The position numbers and the translations under genes were made by a program. Below are positions 22,633-30,896 of a stretch of DNA of 41,634 nt, in pieces. The stretch is from Gluconacetobacter dulcium (GTDB lineage Bacteria > Pseudomonadota > Alphaproteobacteria > Acetobacterales > Acetobacteraceae). Location: positions 1 through 41,634 of the forward strand of contig NZ_JABEQN010000034.1 of the NCBI RefSeq assembly GCF_014174165.1, written 5' to 3'. Position 1 is the stretch's first letter. The number at the start of each line of letters is the position of its first letter. The notes under the pieces are model-generated. The model saw only the letters and a program-made list of their open reading frames with translations, was not told the DNA's origin and searched no databases.

Positions 22633-24624
22633 ATGATGGTGAACGCGACCGATACCCTTGAACGTCCTTCCGCCGGTGCGGCGGACCCGGTGGTGCCGAT
22701 GATCGAAATCGACCAGGCGGTCGATTCCGCCCACGCGGCACTGGGCCGCCGGCAGAACGATGACGGGCACTGGGTGTTCGAGCTTGAGGCCGATGCCACC
22801 ATTCCGGCGGAATATGTTCTGCTGGAGCATTATCTGGATCGGATCGAGCCGGATCTGGAGGCGCGGATCGGCGTCTATCTGCGGCGTATCCAGGGCGATC
22901 ATGGCGGCTGGCCGCTGTATCACGGCGGCAGGTTCGATCTTTCGGCGACCGTGAAAGCCTATTTCGCGCTGAAGGCGATCGGCGACGACATCGACGCGCC
23001 GCACATGGCGCGGGCGCGGGCGGCGATCCTGGACCATGGCGGGGCGGAGCGCAGCAACGTCTTTACCCGCTTCCAGCTTGCGCTGTTCGGCGAGGTGCCC
23101 TGGCACGCGACGCCGGCCATGCCGGTGGAACTGATGCTGCTGCCGCGCAAGGCGCTGTTTTCGGTCTGGAACATGTCCTACTGGTCGCGGACGGTGATCG
23201 CGCCGCTGCTGGTGCTGGCGGCGCTGAGGCCGCGCGCGGTCAATCCGCGCGACGTGCATGTGCCCGAACTGTTCGTCACCCCGCCCGCGCAGGTGCGGGA
23301 CTGGATTCGTGGCCCCTACCGGTCGACGCTGGGCCGGGTGTTCAAATATGTGGACAAGGTGGTGCGGCCCGGCGAGCGGCTGATCCCCGAGGCGACGCGG
23401 CGCCGGGCGATCAAGGCGGCGGTCGATTTCATCGAGCCGCGTCTGAACGGGGTGGACGGGCTGGGCGCGATCTATCCCGCCATGGCCAATTCCGTGATGA
23501 TGTATCGCGCGCTGGGCGTGCCCGACAGCGACCCGCGCGCCGCGACGGCGTGGGAGTCGGTGCGGCGGCTGCTGGTGGAGAATGGGGACGAGGCCTATTG
23601 CCAGCCCTGCGTCTCGCCGATCTGGGATACCGGCCTGGCCGGCCATGCGATGATCGAGGCGGCCTCCGGCCCCGATGGCATCCGCCCCCACGAGACGAAG
23701 AAGAAGCTGGCCGCCGCTGCGGAGTGGCTGCGGAGCCGGCAGATCCTGGACGTGAAGGGTGACTGGGCGATCAATTGCCCCGATGTGGCGCCGGGAGGCT
23801 GGGCCTTCCAGTACAACAACGATTATTACCCGGACGTGGATGACACCGCCGTGGTCGGCATGCTGCTGCATCGCGAGGGCGATCCGGCCCATCATGATGC
23901 GATCGAGCGTGCGCGCCAGTGGATACTGGGCATGCAGAGCACCAACGGCGGTTGGGGCGCGTTCGATATCGACAATAATATGGATTTTCTGAACCATATT
24001 CCGTTTGCCGATCATGGTGCGCTGCTGGACCCGCCGACCGCCGACGTGACCGCGCGCTGCGTCTCGTTCCTGGCCCAGCTTGGCCATCCCGAGGATCGGC
24101 CGATGATCGAGCGGGCGGTCGCTTATCTGCGCTCCGACCAGGAGGCCGAGGGGTGCTGGTTCGGCCGCTGGGGCACCAACTACATCTACGGCACATGGTC
24201 GGTGCTGTGCGCGCTGAACGCGGCCGGCGTGTCGCATGACGATCCGGCCATCGTGCGCGCGGTGGACTGGCTGCGCTCCGTCCAGCGTGAGGATGGTGGC
24301 TGGGGCGAGGATTGCGCCACTTTCGAGGGCGCGACGCCGGGCCTCTATACCGAGAGCCTGCCGTCGCAGACCGCGTGGGCGACGCTGGGCCTGATGGCCG
24401 CCGGCCTGCGCGACGACCCCGCCGTGGCGCGGGGCATGGCCTATCTGGCCCGTACCCAGAAGGAAGACGGGGAATGGGACGAGGAGCCGTATAATGCCGT
24501 CGGTTTCCCCAAGGTTTTCTATCTGCGCTACCATGGTTATCGGCAGTTCTTCCCGCTGATGGCGCTGTCGCGCTACCGCAACCTGGAGTCCAGCAACACC
24601 CGCCGCGTCGCGTTCGGTTTCTGA
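22633..24624 (+). CDS. shc: squalene-hopene cyclase
   Basis: A 663-residue monotopic membrane enzyme that folds squalene into hopene or hopanol. The protonating DxDD motif is Asp401-Val-Asp403-Asp404 (YYPDVDDTAVV). Several QW repeats are visible (for example QSTNGGWGAFDIDNN, QREDGGWGED, QKEDGEWDEEPYN), as well as GTWSVLCALNAAG. Two ATGs lie in tandem at 22633 and 22636; GGGAG just upstream serves either. It is followed after 2 bases by hpnG with a GTG start. Hopanoids stiffen membranes and are linked to acid and ethanol tolerance in acetic acid bacteria. Confidence 0.96.
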   Translation: MMVNATDTLERPSAGAADPVVPMIEIDQAVDSAHAALGRRQNDDGHWVFELEADATIPAEYVLLEHYLDRIEPDLEARIGVYLRRIQGDHGGWPLYHGGRFDLSATVKAYFALKAIGDDIDAPHMARARAAILDHGGAERSNVFTRFQLALFGEVPWHATPAMPVELMLLPRKALFSVWNMSYWSRTVIAPLLVLAALRPRAVNPRDVHVPELFVTPPAQVRDWIRGPYRSTLGRVFKYVDKVVRPGERLIPEATRRRAIKAAVDFIEPRLNGVDGLGAIYPAMANSVMMYRALGVPDSDPRAATAWESVRRLLVENGDEAYCQPCVSPIWDTGLAGHAMIEAASGPDGIRPHETKKKLAAAAEWLRSRQILDVKGDWAINCPDVAPGGWAFQYNNDYYPDVDDTAVVGMLLHREGDPAHHDAIERARQWILGMQSTNGGWGAFDIDNNMDFLNHIPFADHGALLDPPTADVTARCVSFLAQLGHPEDRPMIERAVAYLRSDQEAEGCWFGRWGTNYIYGTWSVLCALNAAGVSHDDPAIVRAVDWLRSVQREDGGWGEDCATFEGATPGLYTESLPSQTAWATLGLMAAGLRDDPAVARGMAYLARTQKEDGEWDEEPYNAVGFPKVFYLRYHGYRQFFPLMALSRYRNLESSNTRRVAFGF

Positions 24625-24626
24625 GC

Positions 24627-25304
24627 GTGACCGGGCCTGATGTGCCGCCGGCCGCGTGCCTGGGCGTCGTGGTGGGGATGGAGGCCGAGGCTGCTCTGGT
24701 CCGGGCCGCGATGCCAGCCGCGCGCGTCGGCATCAGCGGGGCCACGGCCGAGGGGGCGCGCGCCGCCGTCGATGATCTGGTGCGGCAGGGGGTGGAGGCG
24801 CTGCTTTCCTTCGGGCTGGCGGCTGGTCTTGACCCCGATCTGCGGCCCGGTGCGGTGCTGGTGCCCCGGCATGTGCGGCTGCCCGATGGGCGGCTGCTGG
24901 CGGCGGCGCCCTGGCTGCTTGCGTGGCTGGGCGATGGACGGCCCGACCGGGTGAGCACCGATCTGCTGCACAGCGACGACATTGTGGCGACCGCCGGGCG
25001 CAAGGGCGCGTTGTTCCGGAGTACCGGTTGCGCCGGGCTGGATATGGAAAGCGGGTTTGTCGCCGAGGGTGCGGTACGGGCGGGTCTGCCGTTCGCCGTG
25101 CTGCGGGTGGTGTGCGACCCGGCCGGCCGTTCGCTGCCGCCGGCGGCGGTGCTGGCGTTGCAGCCTGATGGCGGGATCGGGCTGGGGGGCATTCTGCTGA
25201 GTGTGTTGCGTCGGCCGGTGCAGATTCCCGCGTTGATCGCCCTGGGGCGTGACGCGGCGCAGGCGCGGGCGCGGGCTGTGCAGGTGTTGCGGGATATTGC
25301 CTAA
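24627..25304 (+). CDS. hpnG: adenosylhopane nucleosidase HpnG
   Basis: A 225-residue phosphorylase/nucleosidase-fold protein. Motifs include LGVVVGMEAEAALV near the N-terminus, SFGLAAGLDPDLRPGAVLVP, and GLDMESGFVAEGAV, which holds the purine-site Met-Glu pair typical of MTA/SAH nucleosidase-like proteins. HpnG removes adenine from adenosylhopane to give ribosylhopane on the way to bacteriohopanetetrol. The start is a GTG at 24627, 2 bases after the shc stop. hpnH, which makes adenosylhopane, is not in this window, so it must be elsewhere if extended hopanoids are made. It ends the hpn operon and is followed by an AT-rich hairpin. Confidence 0.88.
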   Translation: MTGPDVPPAACLGVVVGMEAEAALVRAAMPAARVGISGATAEGARAAVDDLVRQGVEALLSFGLAAGLDPDLRPGAVLVPRHVRLPDGRLLAAAPWLLAWLGDGRPDRVSTDLLHSDDIVATAGRKGALFRSTGCAGLDMESGFVAEGAVRAGLPFAVLRVVCDPAGRSLPPAAVLALQPDGGIGLGGILLSVLRRPVQIPALIALGRDAAQARARAVQVLRDIA

Positions 25305-25307
25305 GGT

Positions 25308-25331
25308 CTTCTTTTTCTGAAGAAAAAGAAG
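25308..25331 (+). terminator. AT-rich hairpin after hpnG (repeat of the post-pdc hairpin)
   Basis: CTTCTTTTTC (25308-25317) pairs with GAAAAAGAAG (25322-25331), followed by CAAAAAGACTTTTT. It lies 3 bases past the hpnG stop. The unit is nearly the same as the one after pdc at 2256-2290, in the same orientation relative to its gene, so it is probably a mobile or repeated terminator type. Confidence 0.55.
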
Positions 25332-25405
25332 CAAAAAGACTTTTTCTCGTTCGGGGGCATCGTATGGCGCAAACACACGGCTCCTGACCGAATCAAAGTT
25401 TTTTG

Positions 25406-25427
25406 GTTCTTTTTTTCAAAAAAGAAC
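25406..25427. terminator. second AT-rich hairpin in the hpnG-ackA gap
   Basis: GTTCTTTTTT (25406-25415), TC, AAAAAAGAAC (25418-25427) is a perfect inverted repeat of 10 bases, with a realistic stem of about 9. It stands about 100 bases before ackA and could be a terminator for the hpn operon. The rest of 25305-25527 shows no gene; an ackA promoter must lie after it. Confidence 0.45.
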
Positions 25428-25527
25428 AACAACGAGCCCCCAGGAATCTTGATACGGGTCAATGATCCTTGTCCCTGCCGGACGTTAGGATGCGTGGCAT
25501 AGCGGATAGCAAGGAAACGGGGCTTCC

Positions 25528-26730
25528 ATGGCGACGGCAATTCTGGCGCTCAATGCCGGTTCTTCCAGCGTAAAATTCACCCTGTTTCATCAGGAGCCGG
25601 GAGCCGAGGCGCGCCGGATCGCGCATGGGCAACTGGAAGGGTTGAACACCCACCCGCATTTTCGGGCCACCGGTGCCGATGGTGCGGTGCTGATCGACCA
25701 GACGTGGCCGGCGCCCGCCCCCGAAGGTGAAGACCCGCACCATGGCCCGGTCGCCTGCCTGCTGGACTGGGTGACCTCTCATCTGGGCGATGTGCCGCTT
25801 CTGGGGGTGGGGCACCGTGTGGTGCATGGCGGGGCTGAATTCGCGGCGCCCATCCGCATCACGCCCGAGACGCTCGCGCGGCTGGAGGCGCTGACGCCGC
25901 TGGCGCCGCTGCATCAGCCGGCCAGCCTGGGGCCGATCCGCGTACTGCTGGCGTTGCAGCCCGACCTGCCGCAGATCGCCTGTTTCGATACCGCGTTTCA
26001 TCACACGCTGCCCGACACCGCGACGCGGCTGCCCCTGCCGGCCAGCTATGGGGCGAAGGGTGTGCGGCGCTATGGCTTCCATGGCCTGTCCTACGAATAT
26101 ATCGCCTCCTGCCTGCCGGGCCTGTCGCCCCGGCTGGCGGCGGGGCGGACGATTGTCGCGCATCTGGGCAATGGTGCCAGCCTGTGCGCCATGGCGGCGG
26201 GGCGCAGCACGGAGACCACGATGGGGTTTTCGGTTCTCGACGGACTGGTGATGGGCACGCGCTGCGGGCAGATCGACCCTGGCGTGCTGCTGTACATGAT
26301 GCGCGCCGAAGGGCTGGATGCGGCGGGGATCGAGAAGGTGCTGTATCATCAGGCCGGCCTGCTGGGTGTGTCGGGTGTATCCAGCGACGTGCGGGATTTG
26401 CAGGAGCGTGCGGCGGGCGACGCGGCGGCCCGCGAGGCGCTGGAGATGTTCACTTATCGGCTGGTGCAGCAGATCGGGGCCATGATCCCGGTGCTGGACG
26501 GGCTGGACGGGCTGGTCTTTACCGCCGGGATCGGCGAGCATGACGCCGCCATGCGGCAGGCGGCCTGTGCCCGCCTGGCCTGGCTGGGCGTGCGGCTGGA
26601 CCAGGCCGCCAATGATGCCCATGCGGCCGTGATCAGCACGCCGGACAGCACGGTGGAGGTGCGGGTGATCCCGACGGATGAGGAAAGCATGATCCGGCGT
26701 CACGTCGCGGCCAGTCTCATGCAGGCATAG
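25528..26730 (+). CDS. ackA: acetate kinase
   Basis: A 400-residue kinase of the ASKHA superfamily that interconverts acetyl phosphate plus ADP with acetate plus ATP. It shows the N-terminal phosphate loop LALNAGSSSVKFTLF, GVGHRVVHGG, the catalytic region around CFDTAFHHTLPD and RRYGFHGLSYEYI, HLGNGASLCAMAAGRS, and FTAGIGEHDAAMRQAAC near the C-terminus. It lies 51 bases before the phosphoketolase start codon, so the two form an operon. No phosphotransacetylase gene is present; acetyl phosphate comes from phosphoketolase, so ATP is gained directly from pentose-phosphate cleavage. Confidence 0.96.
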   Translation: MATAILALNAGSSSVKFTLFHQEPGAEARRIAHGQLEGLNTHPHFRATGADGAVLIDQTWPAPAPEGEDPHHGPVACLLDWVTSHLGDVPLLGVGHRVVHGGAEFAAPIRITPETLARLEALTPLAPLHQPASLGPIRVLLALQPDLPQIACFDTAFHHTLPDTATRLPLPASYGAKGVRRYGFHGLSYEYIASCLPGLSPRLAAGRTIVAHLGNGASLCAMAAGRSTETTMGFSVLDGLVMGTRCGQIDPGVLLYMMRAEGLDAAGIEKVLYHQAGLLGVSGVSSDVRDLQERAAGDAAAREALEMFTYRLVQQIGAMIPVLDGLDGLVFTAGIGEHDAAMRQAACARLAWLGVRLDQAANDAHAAVISTPDSTVEVRVIPTDEESMIRRHVAASLMQA

Positions 26731-26781
26731 TCCGGGACAGGCATGATGCCGCCGGCAACGTCACAAAGGAAAGGAACGAAA

Positions 26782-29163
26782 ATGAACGAGCCCCTTTCGG
26801 AGGTTCCGTCGGTCGCGCCTCTTTCGGAAACTGAACTCGCCCTGTTCAACCGCTGGTGGCATGCGGCCAACTACCTGTCCGTCGGCCAGATCTATCTGAT
26901 GGCCAACCCGCTGCTGCGCGAACCGCTGCAACTGGAGCATACCAAGCCGCGCCTGCTGGGCCATTGGGGCACCACGCCGGGGCTGAATTTCCTCTGGCTG
27001 CATCTCAACCGCATCATCCGGGCGCGCGAGACATCGGTGCTCTTCATTGCCGGGCCGGGGCATGGGGCGCCGGGCCTGATCGCCAGCACCTATCTGGAGG
27101 GCACCTACAGCGAATATTTCCCTGAGGTGTCGCAGGATCTGGATGGGCTGGGACGGCTGATGAAGCAGTTCTCGTTCCCCGGCGGCATTCCCAGCCATGC
27201 GGCCGCCACCACGCCGGGTTCGATCCATGAGGGTGGCGAACTCGGTTATTCGCTTTCCCACGCTTATGGCGCGGCGTTCGACAACCCGGATCTGGTCGTC
27301 GCCTGTGTGATCGGTGATGGCGAGGCGGAAACCGGGCCGCTGGCGACTTCGTGGCACAGCAACAAATTCGTCGATCCTGCGACGGATGGCGCGGTGCTGC
27401 CGATCCTGCATCTGAATGGCTACAAGATCGCCAATCCGACGATTCTGGCCCGCATTGCGCCGCGGGAACTGGCGGCGCTGCTGCGTGGCTACGGCTATGA
27501 TCCGATCTTCGTCGAAGGGCATGACCCCGACCCGATGCACCAGAAGATGGCGGCGGCCATGGATCTGGCGTTCGACCGCATTGCCGCCATCCAGAAGGCG
27601 GCACGGGAGGACGGCAAGACGGAGCGCCCCGCTTGGCCGATGATCGTGCTGCGCAGCCCCAAGGGCTGGACCGGCCCCAAGGAGATTGACGGGCTGCGGA
27701 CCGAAGGCTACTGGCGCTCGCATCAGGTTCCGTTCTCCGACCTGACGCATCCGGGGCATCTTCAGGCGTTGGAGACCTGGTTGCGCAGCTATCGGCCGGA
27801 CGATCTGTTCGACGAGTCCGGTCGGTTGTTCCCCGAGATCGCGGCCCTCGCCCCTTCGGGCACGCTGCGCATGAGTGCCAATCCGCATGCCAATGGCGGC
27901 CAGTTGAAGCGCCCGCTGCGGTTGCCCGATATTGCCGATTATGCGGTTGCCGTCACCAGTCCGGGACACGAGACCGGCGAGAGCACGCGCGTGATGGGCG
28001 AATGGCTGCGCGACGTGATGAAGCTGAACCTGGAGGCGCGCAATTTCCGGGTGCTGTCGCCGGACGAGAACAATTCCAACCGTCTGAACGCGGTGCTGGA
28101 TGTCACCAACCGGGCTTGGAACGCCGAGACGTTCGATTACGACGACCATCTGGCGCGCGATGGCCATGTGATGGAGATCCTGAGCGAGCATACCTGCCAG
28201 GGATGGCTGGAAGGCTATCTGCTGACCGGGCGGCACGGCTTCCTGTCCTGCTACGAGGCGTTCATCCACATCGTCGATTCGATGGTGAACCAGCATGCCA
28301 AATGGTTGAAGACGGCGGCCGAGGTGCCGTGGCGCCGGTCGATCGCGTCGTTGAACTACCTGCTGACCTCGCATGTCTGGCGTCAGGACCATAACGGCTT
28401 CAGCCATCAGGACCCCGGCTTCATCGACCATGTGATCAACAAGAAGGCCGAATTCGTCCGCGTCTATCTGCCGCCCGATGCCAACACCCTGCTGTGGACG
28501 ACCGCCCATTGCCTGCAAAGCTGGGACCGCATCAATGTGATCGTGGCCGGCAAGCAGCCCGAGCCGCAATGGCTGGGGCTGGATGATGCGATCCGCCATT
28601 GCGAGGCGGGCATCGGCATCTGGGAATGGGCCAGCAACGACAAGGGTGGCACGCCCGATGTGGTGATGGCCTGTGCTGGCGATGTGCCGACGCTGGAGAC
28701 ACTGGCGGCGGTGAAGCTGCTGCGAGAGCATGCGCCGGACCTGAAGGTGCGCGTGATCAACGTCGTGGACCTGATGACGCTGGATTCCCCCAGCCAGCAT
28801 CCGCATGGGCTGGACGATGCCAGTTTCGATGCGCTGTTCACCCTCGACCGGCCGGTGATCTTTGCCTTCCATGGTTATCCGCAACTGATTCACAAGCTGA
28901 TCTATCGCCGGGCGAATGCGCGGAATTTCCATGTCCACGGTTTCCGCGAGGAAGGATCGACCACGACGCCGTTCGACATGGTGGTGCGTAACCATCTTGA
29001 CCGATTCCATCTGGTGTCGAACGTGATTGACCGCGTGCCGGGGCTGGCCACACGGGCCGCCTATGCCAAGCAGGCGATCCGCGACAAGCTGGTCGATCAC
29101 ACCCGCTATATCGCGGAACATGGTCGTGACCTGCCGGAAATCGAAGCCTGGCGCTGGTCGTAG
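26782..29163 (+). CDS. xfp: phosphoketolase (xylulose-5-phosphate/fructose-6-phosphate)
   Basis: A 793-residue thiamine-diphosphate enzyme. It splits xylulose 5-phosphate (and often fructose 6-phosphate) with phosphate into acetyl phosphate and glyceraldehyde 3-phosphate (erythrose 4-phosphate). Motifs include [64 protein letters not shown], and the diphosphate/Mg site [21 protein letters not shown]. The ATG at 26782 follows AAAGGAACG and is preferred over 26743. It is coupled to ackA. Its TAG stop at 29161-29163 is the first triplet of palindromic element E2, so the original end of the gene may have been altered by that element. Confidence 0.96.
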   Translation: MNEPLSEVPSVAPLSETELALFNRWWHAANYLSVGQIYLMANPLLREPLQLEHTKPRLLGHWGTTPGLNFLWLHLNRIIRARETSVLFIAGPGHGAPGLIASTYLEGTYSEYFPEVSQDLDGLGRLMKQFSFPGGIPSHAAATTPGSIHEGGELGYSLSHAYGAAFDNPDLVVACVIGDGEAETGPLATSWHSNKFVDPATDGAVLPILHLNGYKIANPTILARIAPRELAALLRGYGYDPIFVEGHDPDPMHQKMAAAMDLAFDRIAAIQKAAREDGKTERPAWPMIVLRSPKGWTGPKEIDGLRTEGYWRSHQVPFSDLTHPGHLQALETWLRSYRPDDLFDESGRLFPEIAALAPSGTLRMSANPHANGGQLKRPLRLPDIADYAVAVTSPGHETGESTRVMGEWLRDVMKLNLEARNFRVLSPDENNSNRLNAVLDVTNRAWNAETFDYDDHLARDGHVMEILSEHTCQGWLEGYLLTGRHGFLSCYEAFIHIVDSMVNQHAKWLKTAAEVPWRRSIASLNYLLTSHVWRQDHNGFSHQDPGFIDHVINKKAEFVRVYLPPDANTLLWTTAHCLQSWDRINVIVAGKQPEPQWLGLDDAIRHCEAGIGIWEWASNDKGGTPDVVMACAGDVPTLETLAAVKLLREHAPDLKVRVINVVDLMTLDSPSQHPHGLDDASFDALFTLDRPVIFAFHGYPQLIHKLIYRRANARNFHVHGFREEGSTTTPFDMVVRNHLDRFHLVSNVIDRVPGLATRAAYAKQAIRDKLVDHTRYIAEHGRDLPEIEAWRWS

Positions 29164-29268
29164 AGCAGAGCCTGTTTGAATGCGTGCGTTCGAACAGGTA
29201 AAAAACTCGTAAAAACAATAAACTAGAGCATTTCCACCGAACCGATTTTCGGTGGAAATGCTCTAGAC
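29161..29268 (+). repeat. palindromic element E2 (TAGAGC family), overlaps xfp stop
   Basis: The element begins TAGAGC, whose TAG is the xfp stop. Stem 1: CCTGTTTGAA (29171-29180) with TTCGAACAGG (29189-29198), 9 of 10 plus loop. Stem 2: CTAGAGCATTTCCACCGA (29223-29240) with TCGGTGGAAATGCTCTAG (29249-29266), 18 of 18, loop 8. It aligns with E1 at 8587-8688, including the linker CGTAAAAACAATA. The strong second stem could end xfp transcription. Confidence 0.85.
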
Positions 29269-29290
29269 CTGCCGGTTACGCGGGTGGCCA

Positions 29291-29337
29291 CGGGATGTCG
29301 TTGAGTGCGGCGGTCGCCTCCGTTACATGACATCCCG
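29291..29337. repeat. inverted repeat CGGGATGTC...GACATCCCG
   Basis: CGGGATGTC (29291-29299) and GACATCCCG (29329-29337) are perfect 9-base arms around a 29-base centre that includes a GGCG-GT-CGCC mini-hairpin. It lies between E2 and E3 in a gene-free stretch. It may be another unit of the repeat cluster or the ends of a very small element. No protein is seen from 29164 to 29537. Confidence 0.5.
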
Positions 29338-29361
29338 CCGCAGGATTTACGGCACATGCTT

Positions 29362-29426
29362 CTAGAGCCATATCCGTTCACACTGGTTCACGGATATGGC
29401 TCTAGATTATTGATTTTTCGAGCATC
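29362..29426 (+). repeat. palindromic element E3 (CTAGAGCCATATCCG type)
   Basis: CTAGAGCCATATCCG (29362-29376) pairs perfectly with CGGATATGGCTCTAG (29391-29405), loop of 14. The following ATTATTGATTTTTCGAGCATC (29406-29426) is also found after the matching stem in E4 (30790 onward). The stem shares the TAGAGC outer bases with E1, E2 and E4, but its inner sequence differs. Confidence 0.8.
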
Positions 29427-29537
29427 ATGAGAACGGCGCGGAAGGGCGGCTCTGAGCCGTTGGTCCGGACTATCGGGCAATCTGATCCGACATTCGGTTG
29501 GCCGCCGTTGCTTTTATTGACCGACTGCTACAGTTCT

Positions 29538-30506
29538 CTATCGTTCCATATGGGTGTTTATTTTTGTCAAAATACGGGTTCTAAAGGATTCATTGATATC
29601 CATTTCCTCCCCGAATTCACGCGCTAAAGAGAATGCGTATTCAAGGACCATTTTTATACATTTCTCTTTGTAGTCGACATTCTCTGTATATTTTAACATG
29701 CCACCTTCGTAACATATGCGGTCTTCTACGTCATTGTCATTTGGGGTCTGGTTAAAGAACCATTTATTTTCAAGTATTTCTTTTGGGTTCCTTAGGAGTG
29801 TGTTGAGGGGGGCTATATAATGAGAGCCAGTGCCCTTATCTACCTCCCTTTTTCCTGCGGCGGTTATTTTTAGACGCATCACGATCCATTTATATATGTC
29901 CTGCCATCCGGACCGGCGTGGATAATGTGCTATACACAAATTTGAGCCACCGAAGTAATCTAATTCTTTGTTATTTCGATAGGCAGTATGATTACCCTCG
30001 TGTATATGGATATTTCCAGAGAGTTGACCTCTTACCACAACCTTGAAAACACCGATCTCCTCTCTCATCCGCCATGTCATTCTGTTTGGCACGATGATTT
30101 CGTCCTTGTTATCCAGGACCGTATCTTTGTAATTCCTCATCGGGAGCAGCATTGATTCAAAATGACCTGGAACGGACACGATAAAGTCCTTCATGCCATT
30201 GATACGCCCGCGCATATCGATAAATTCGTCGGCATCCAGAAAAAATACCCAGTTTGCCTTTAATTTTTGAGAAGCATAATTGTAAAGGAAAGTATTCCTT
30301 CCGCGCTCATCTGAAACAACGCTGTCGCATTCGATCAAAGTTATCGGAAAACCATCAGATATCAATGACTCGATTATATATAAGGTTTTGTCTTGGCTTC
30401 CATCATCAAGGATAACAAAATGATCTATAAAGCTTCTGTGGTGACGAATATTTGCTTCTATAATGTCATCCTCGTTGAGGATACGCATTACCGCCGTTAA
30501 ATTCAT
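29538..30506 (-). CDS. family 2 glycosyltransferase (Glyco_tranf_2_4 type)
   Basis: A 322-residue GT-A glycosyltransferase. It begins MNLTAVMRILNEDDIIEANI (residues 1-20), with VILDDGSQDKT (31-41) for nucleotide binding and the metal motif Asp91-Ala-Asp93 (FFLDADEFIDMRG). An HYPRRSGWQDIYKW segment follows in the acceptor half. This matches the small glycosyltransferases often found in capsule or lipopolysaccharide clusters. The start has a strong GGAGGT 7 bases upstream. The gene is clearly more AT-rich than the hpn and xfp genes, which suggests transfer. It is separated from the secreted-protein gene by 387 bases containing element E4. Donor and acceptor sugars are unknown. Confidence 0.82.
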   Translation of the reverse strand: MNLTAVMRILNEDDIIEANIRHHRSFIDHFVILDDGSQDKTLYIIESLISDGFPITLIECDSVVSDERGRNTFLYNYASQKLKANWVFFLDADEFIDMRGRINGMKDFIVSVPGHFESMLLPMRNYKDTVLDNKDEIIVPNRMTWRMREEIGVFKVVVRGQLSGNIHIHEGNHTAYRNNKELDYFGGSNLCIAHYPRRSGWQDIYKWIVMRLKITAAGKREVDKGTGSHYIAPLNTLLRNPKEILENKWFFNQTPNDNDVEDRICYEGGMLKYTENVDYKEKCIKMVLEYAFSLAREFGEEMDINESFRTRILTKINTHMER

Positions 30507-30749
30507 TAATTTACCTCCTGTGGAGTATAAAATAAGTATTTAATTTATTTTTACACATTTGCGTCTGAGCATACAGCGCATACTTTAACAAATCCTTTCA
30601 GTTCTCTGATCGCCTATAAAAAATCACCACAGTAAAAATATCGTTTTTTATGATGAAGTCCGGCTTCTACGCAGCCCTGACGAGTGACCATATCTTGATT
30701 GCCAGCCACGGATTTTGCCTGCGCGCGCAGACATGCTTTCGGAACATTT
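30507..30749. other. AT-rich intergenic region upstream of the glycosyltransferase
   Basis: This gene-free stretch precedes the glycosyltransferase at 30506. It is AT-rich to about 30655 and should hold that gene's promoter; then comes GC-balanced DNA (30656-30749) with short broken frames that may be a scar. The strongest local signal is the ribosome binding site CAGGAGGT read on the minus strand at about 30514-30521. No RNA gene was recognised. Confidence 0.4.
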
Positions 30750-30896
30750 CACCTGTTTGAATGCACATATTCAGACCGGGCCTGCTCTAGGCTCATATCC
30801 GTTCACGCTGGTTCACAGATATGGCACTAGATTATTGATTTTTCGAGCATCTTTATCCGACCGGATGAGTCCATCTGGTCGGATAAAGATGCTCTA
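30750..30896 (-). repeat. palindromic element E4 (composite), supplies a stop codon
   Basis: Read on the minus strand it begins TAGAGC at 30896, and that TAG is the stop of the secreted-protein gene. Stem A: GAGCATCTTTATCCGACC (30845-30862) with GGTCGGATAAAGATGCTC (30877-30894), 18 of 18. Next to it lies a partly decayed copy of the E3 stem (30786-30830) with the same ATTATTGATTTTTCGAGCATC linker, then CCTGTTTGAATGCAC (30750-30764), which recalls stem 1 of E1 and E2. Confidence 0.85.

Noticed and set aside
20983-24534. 1183-codon minus-strand open frame
   Set aside because: It runs antisense to hpnD, hpnE and shc, is Arg/His/Gln-rich and shows no domain, whereas the plus-strand genes are certain.
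26761-29121. 786-codon minus-strand open frame
   Set aside because: Antisense shadow of phosphoketolase with no recognisable motif.
29161-30896. CRISPR array
   Set aside because: The repeats are few, irregularly spaced and of different inner sequence; there are no regular spacers and no cas genes.
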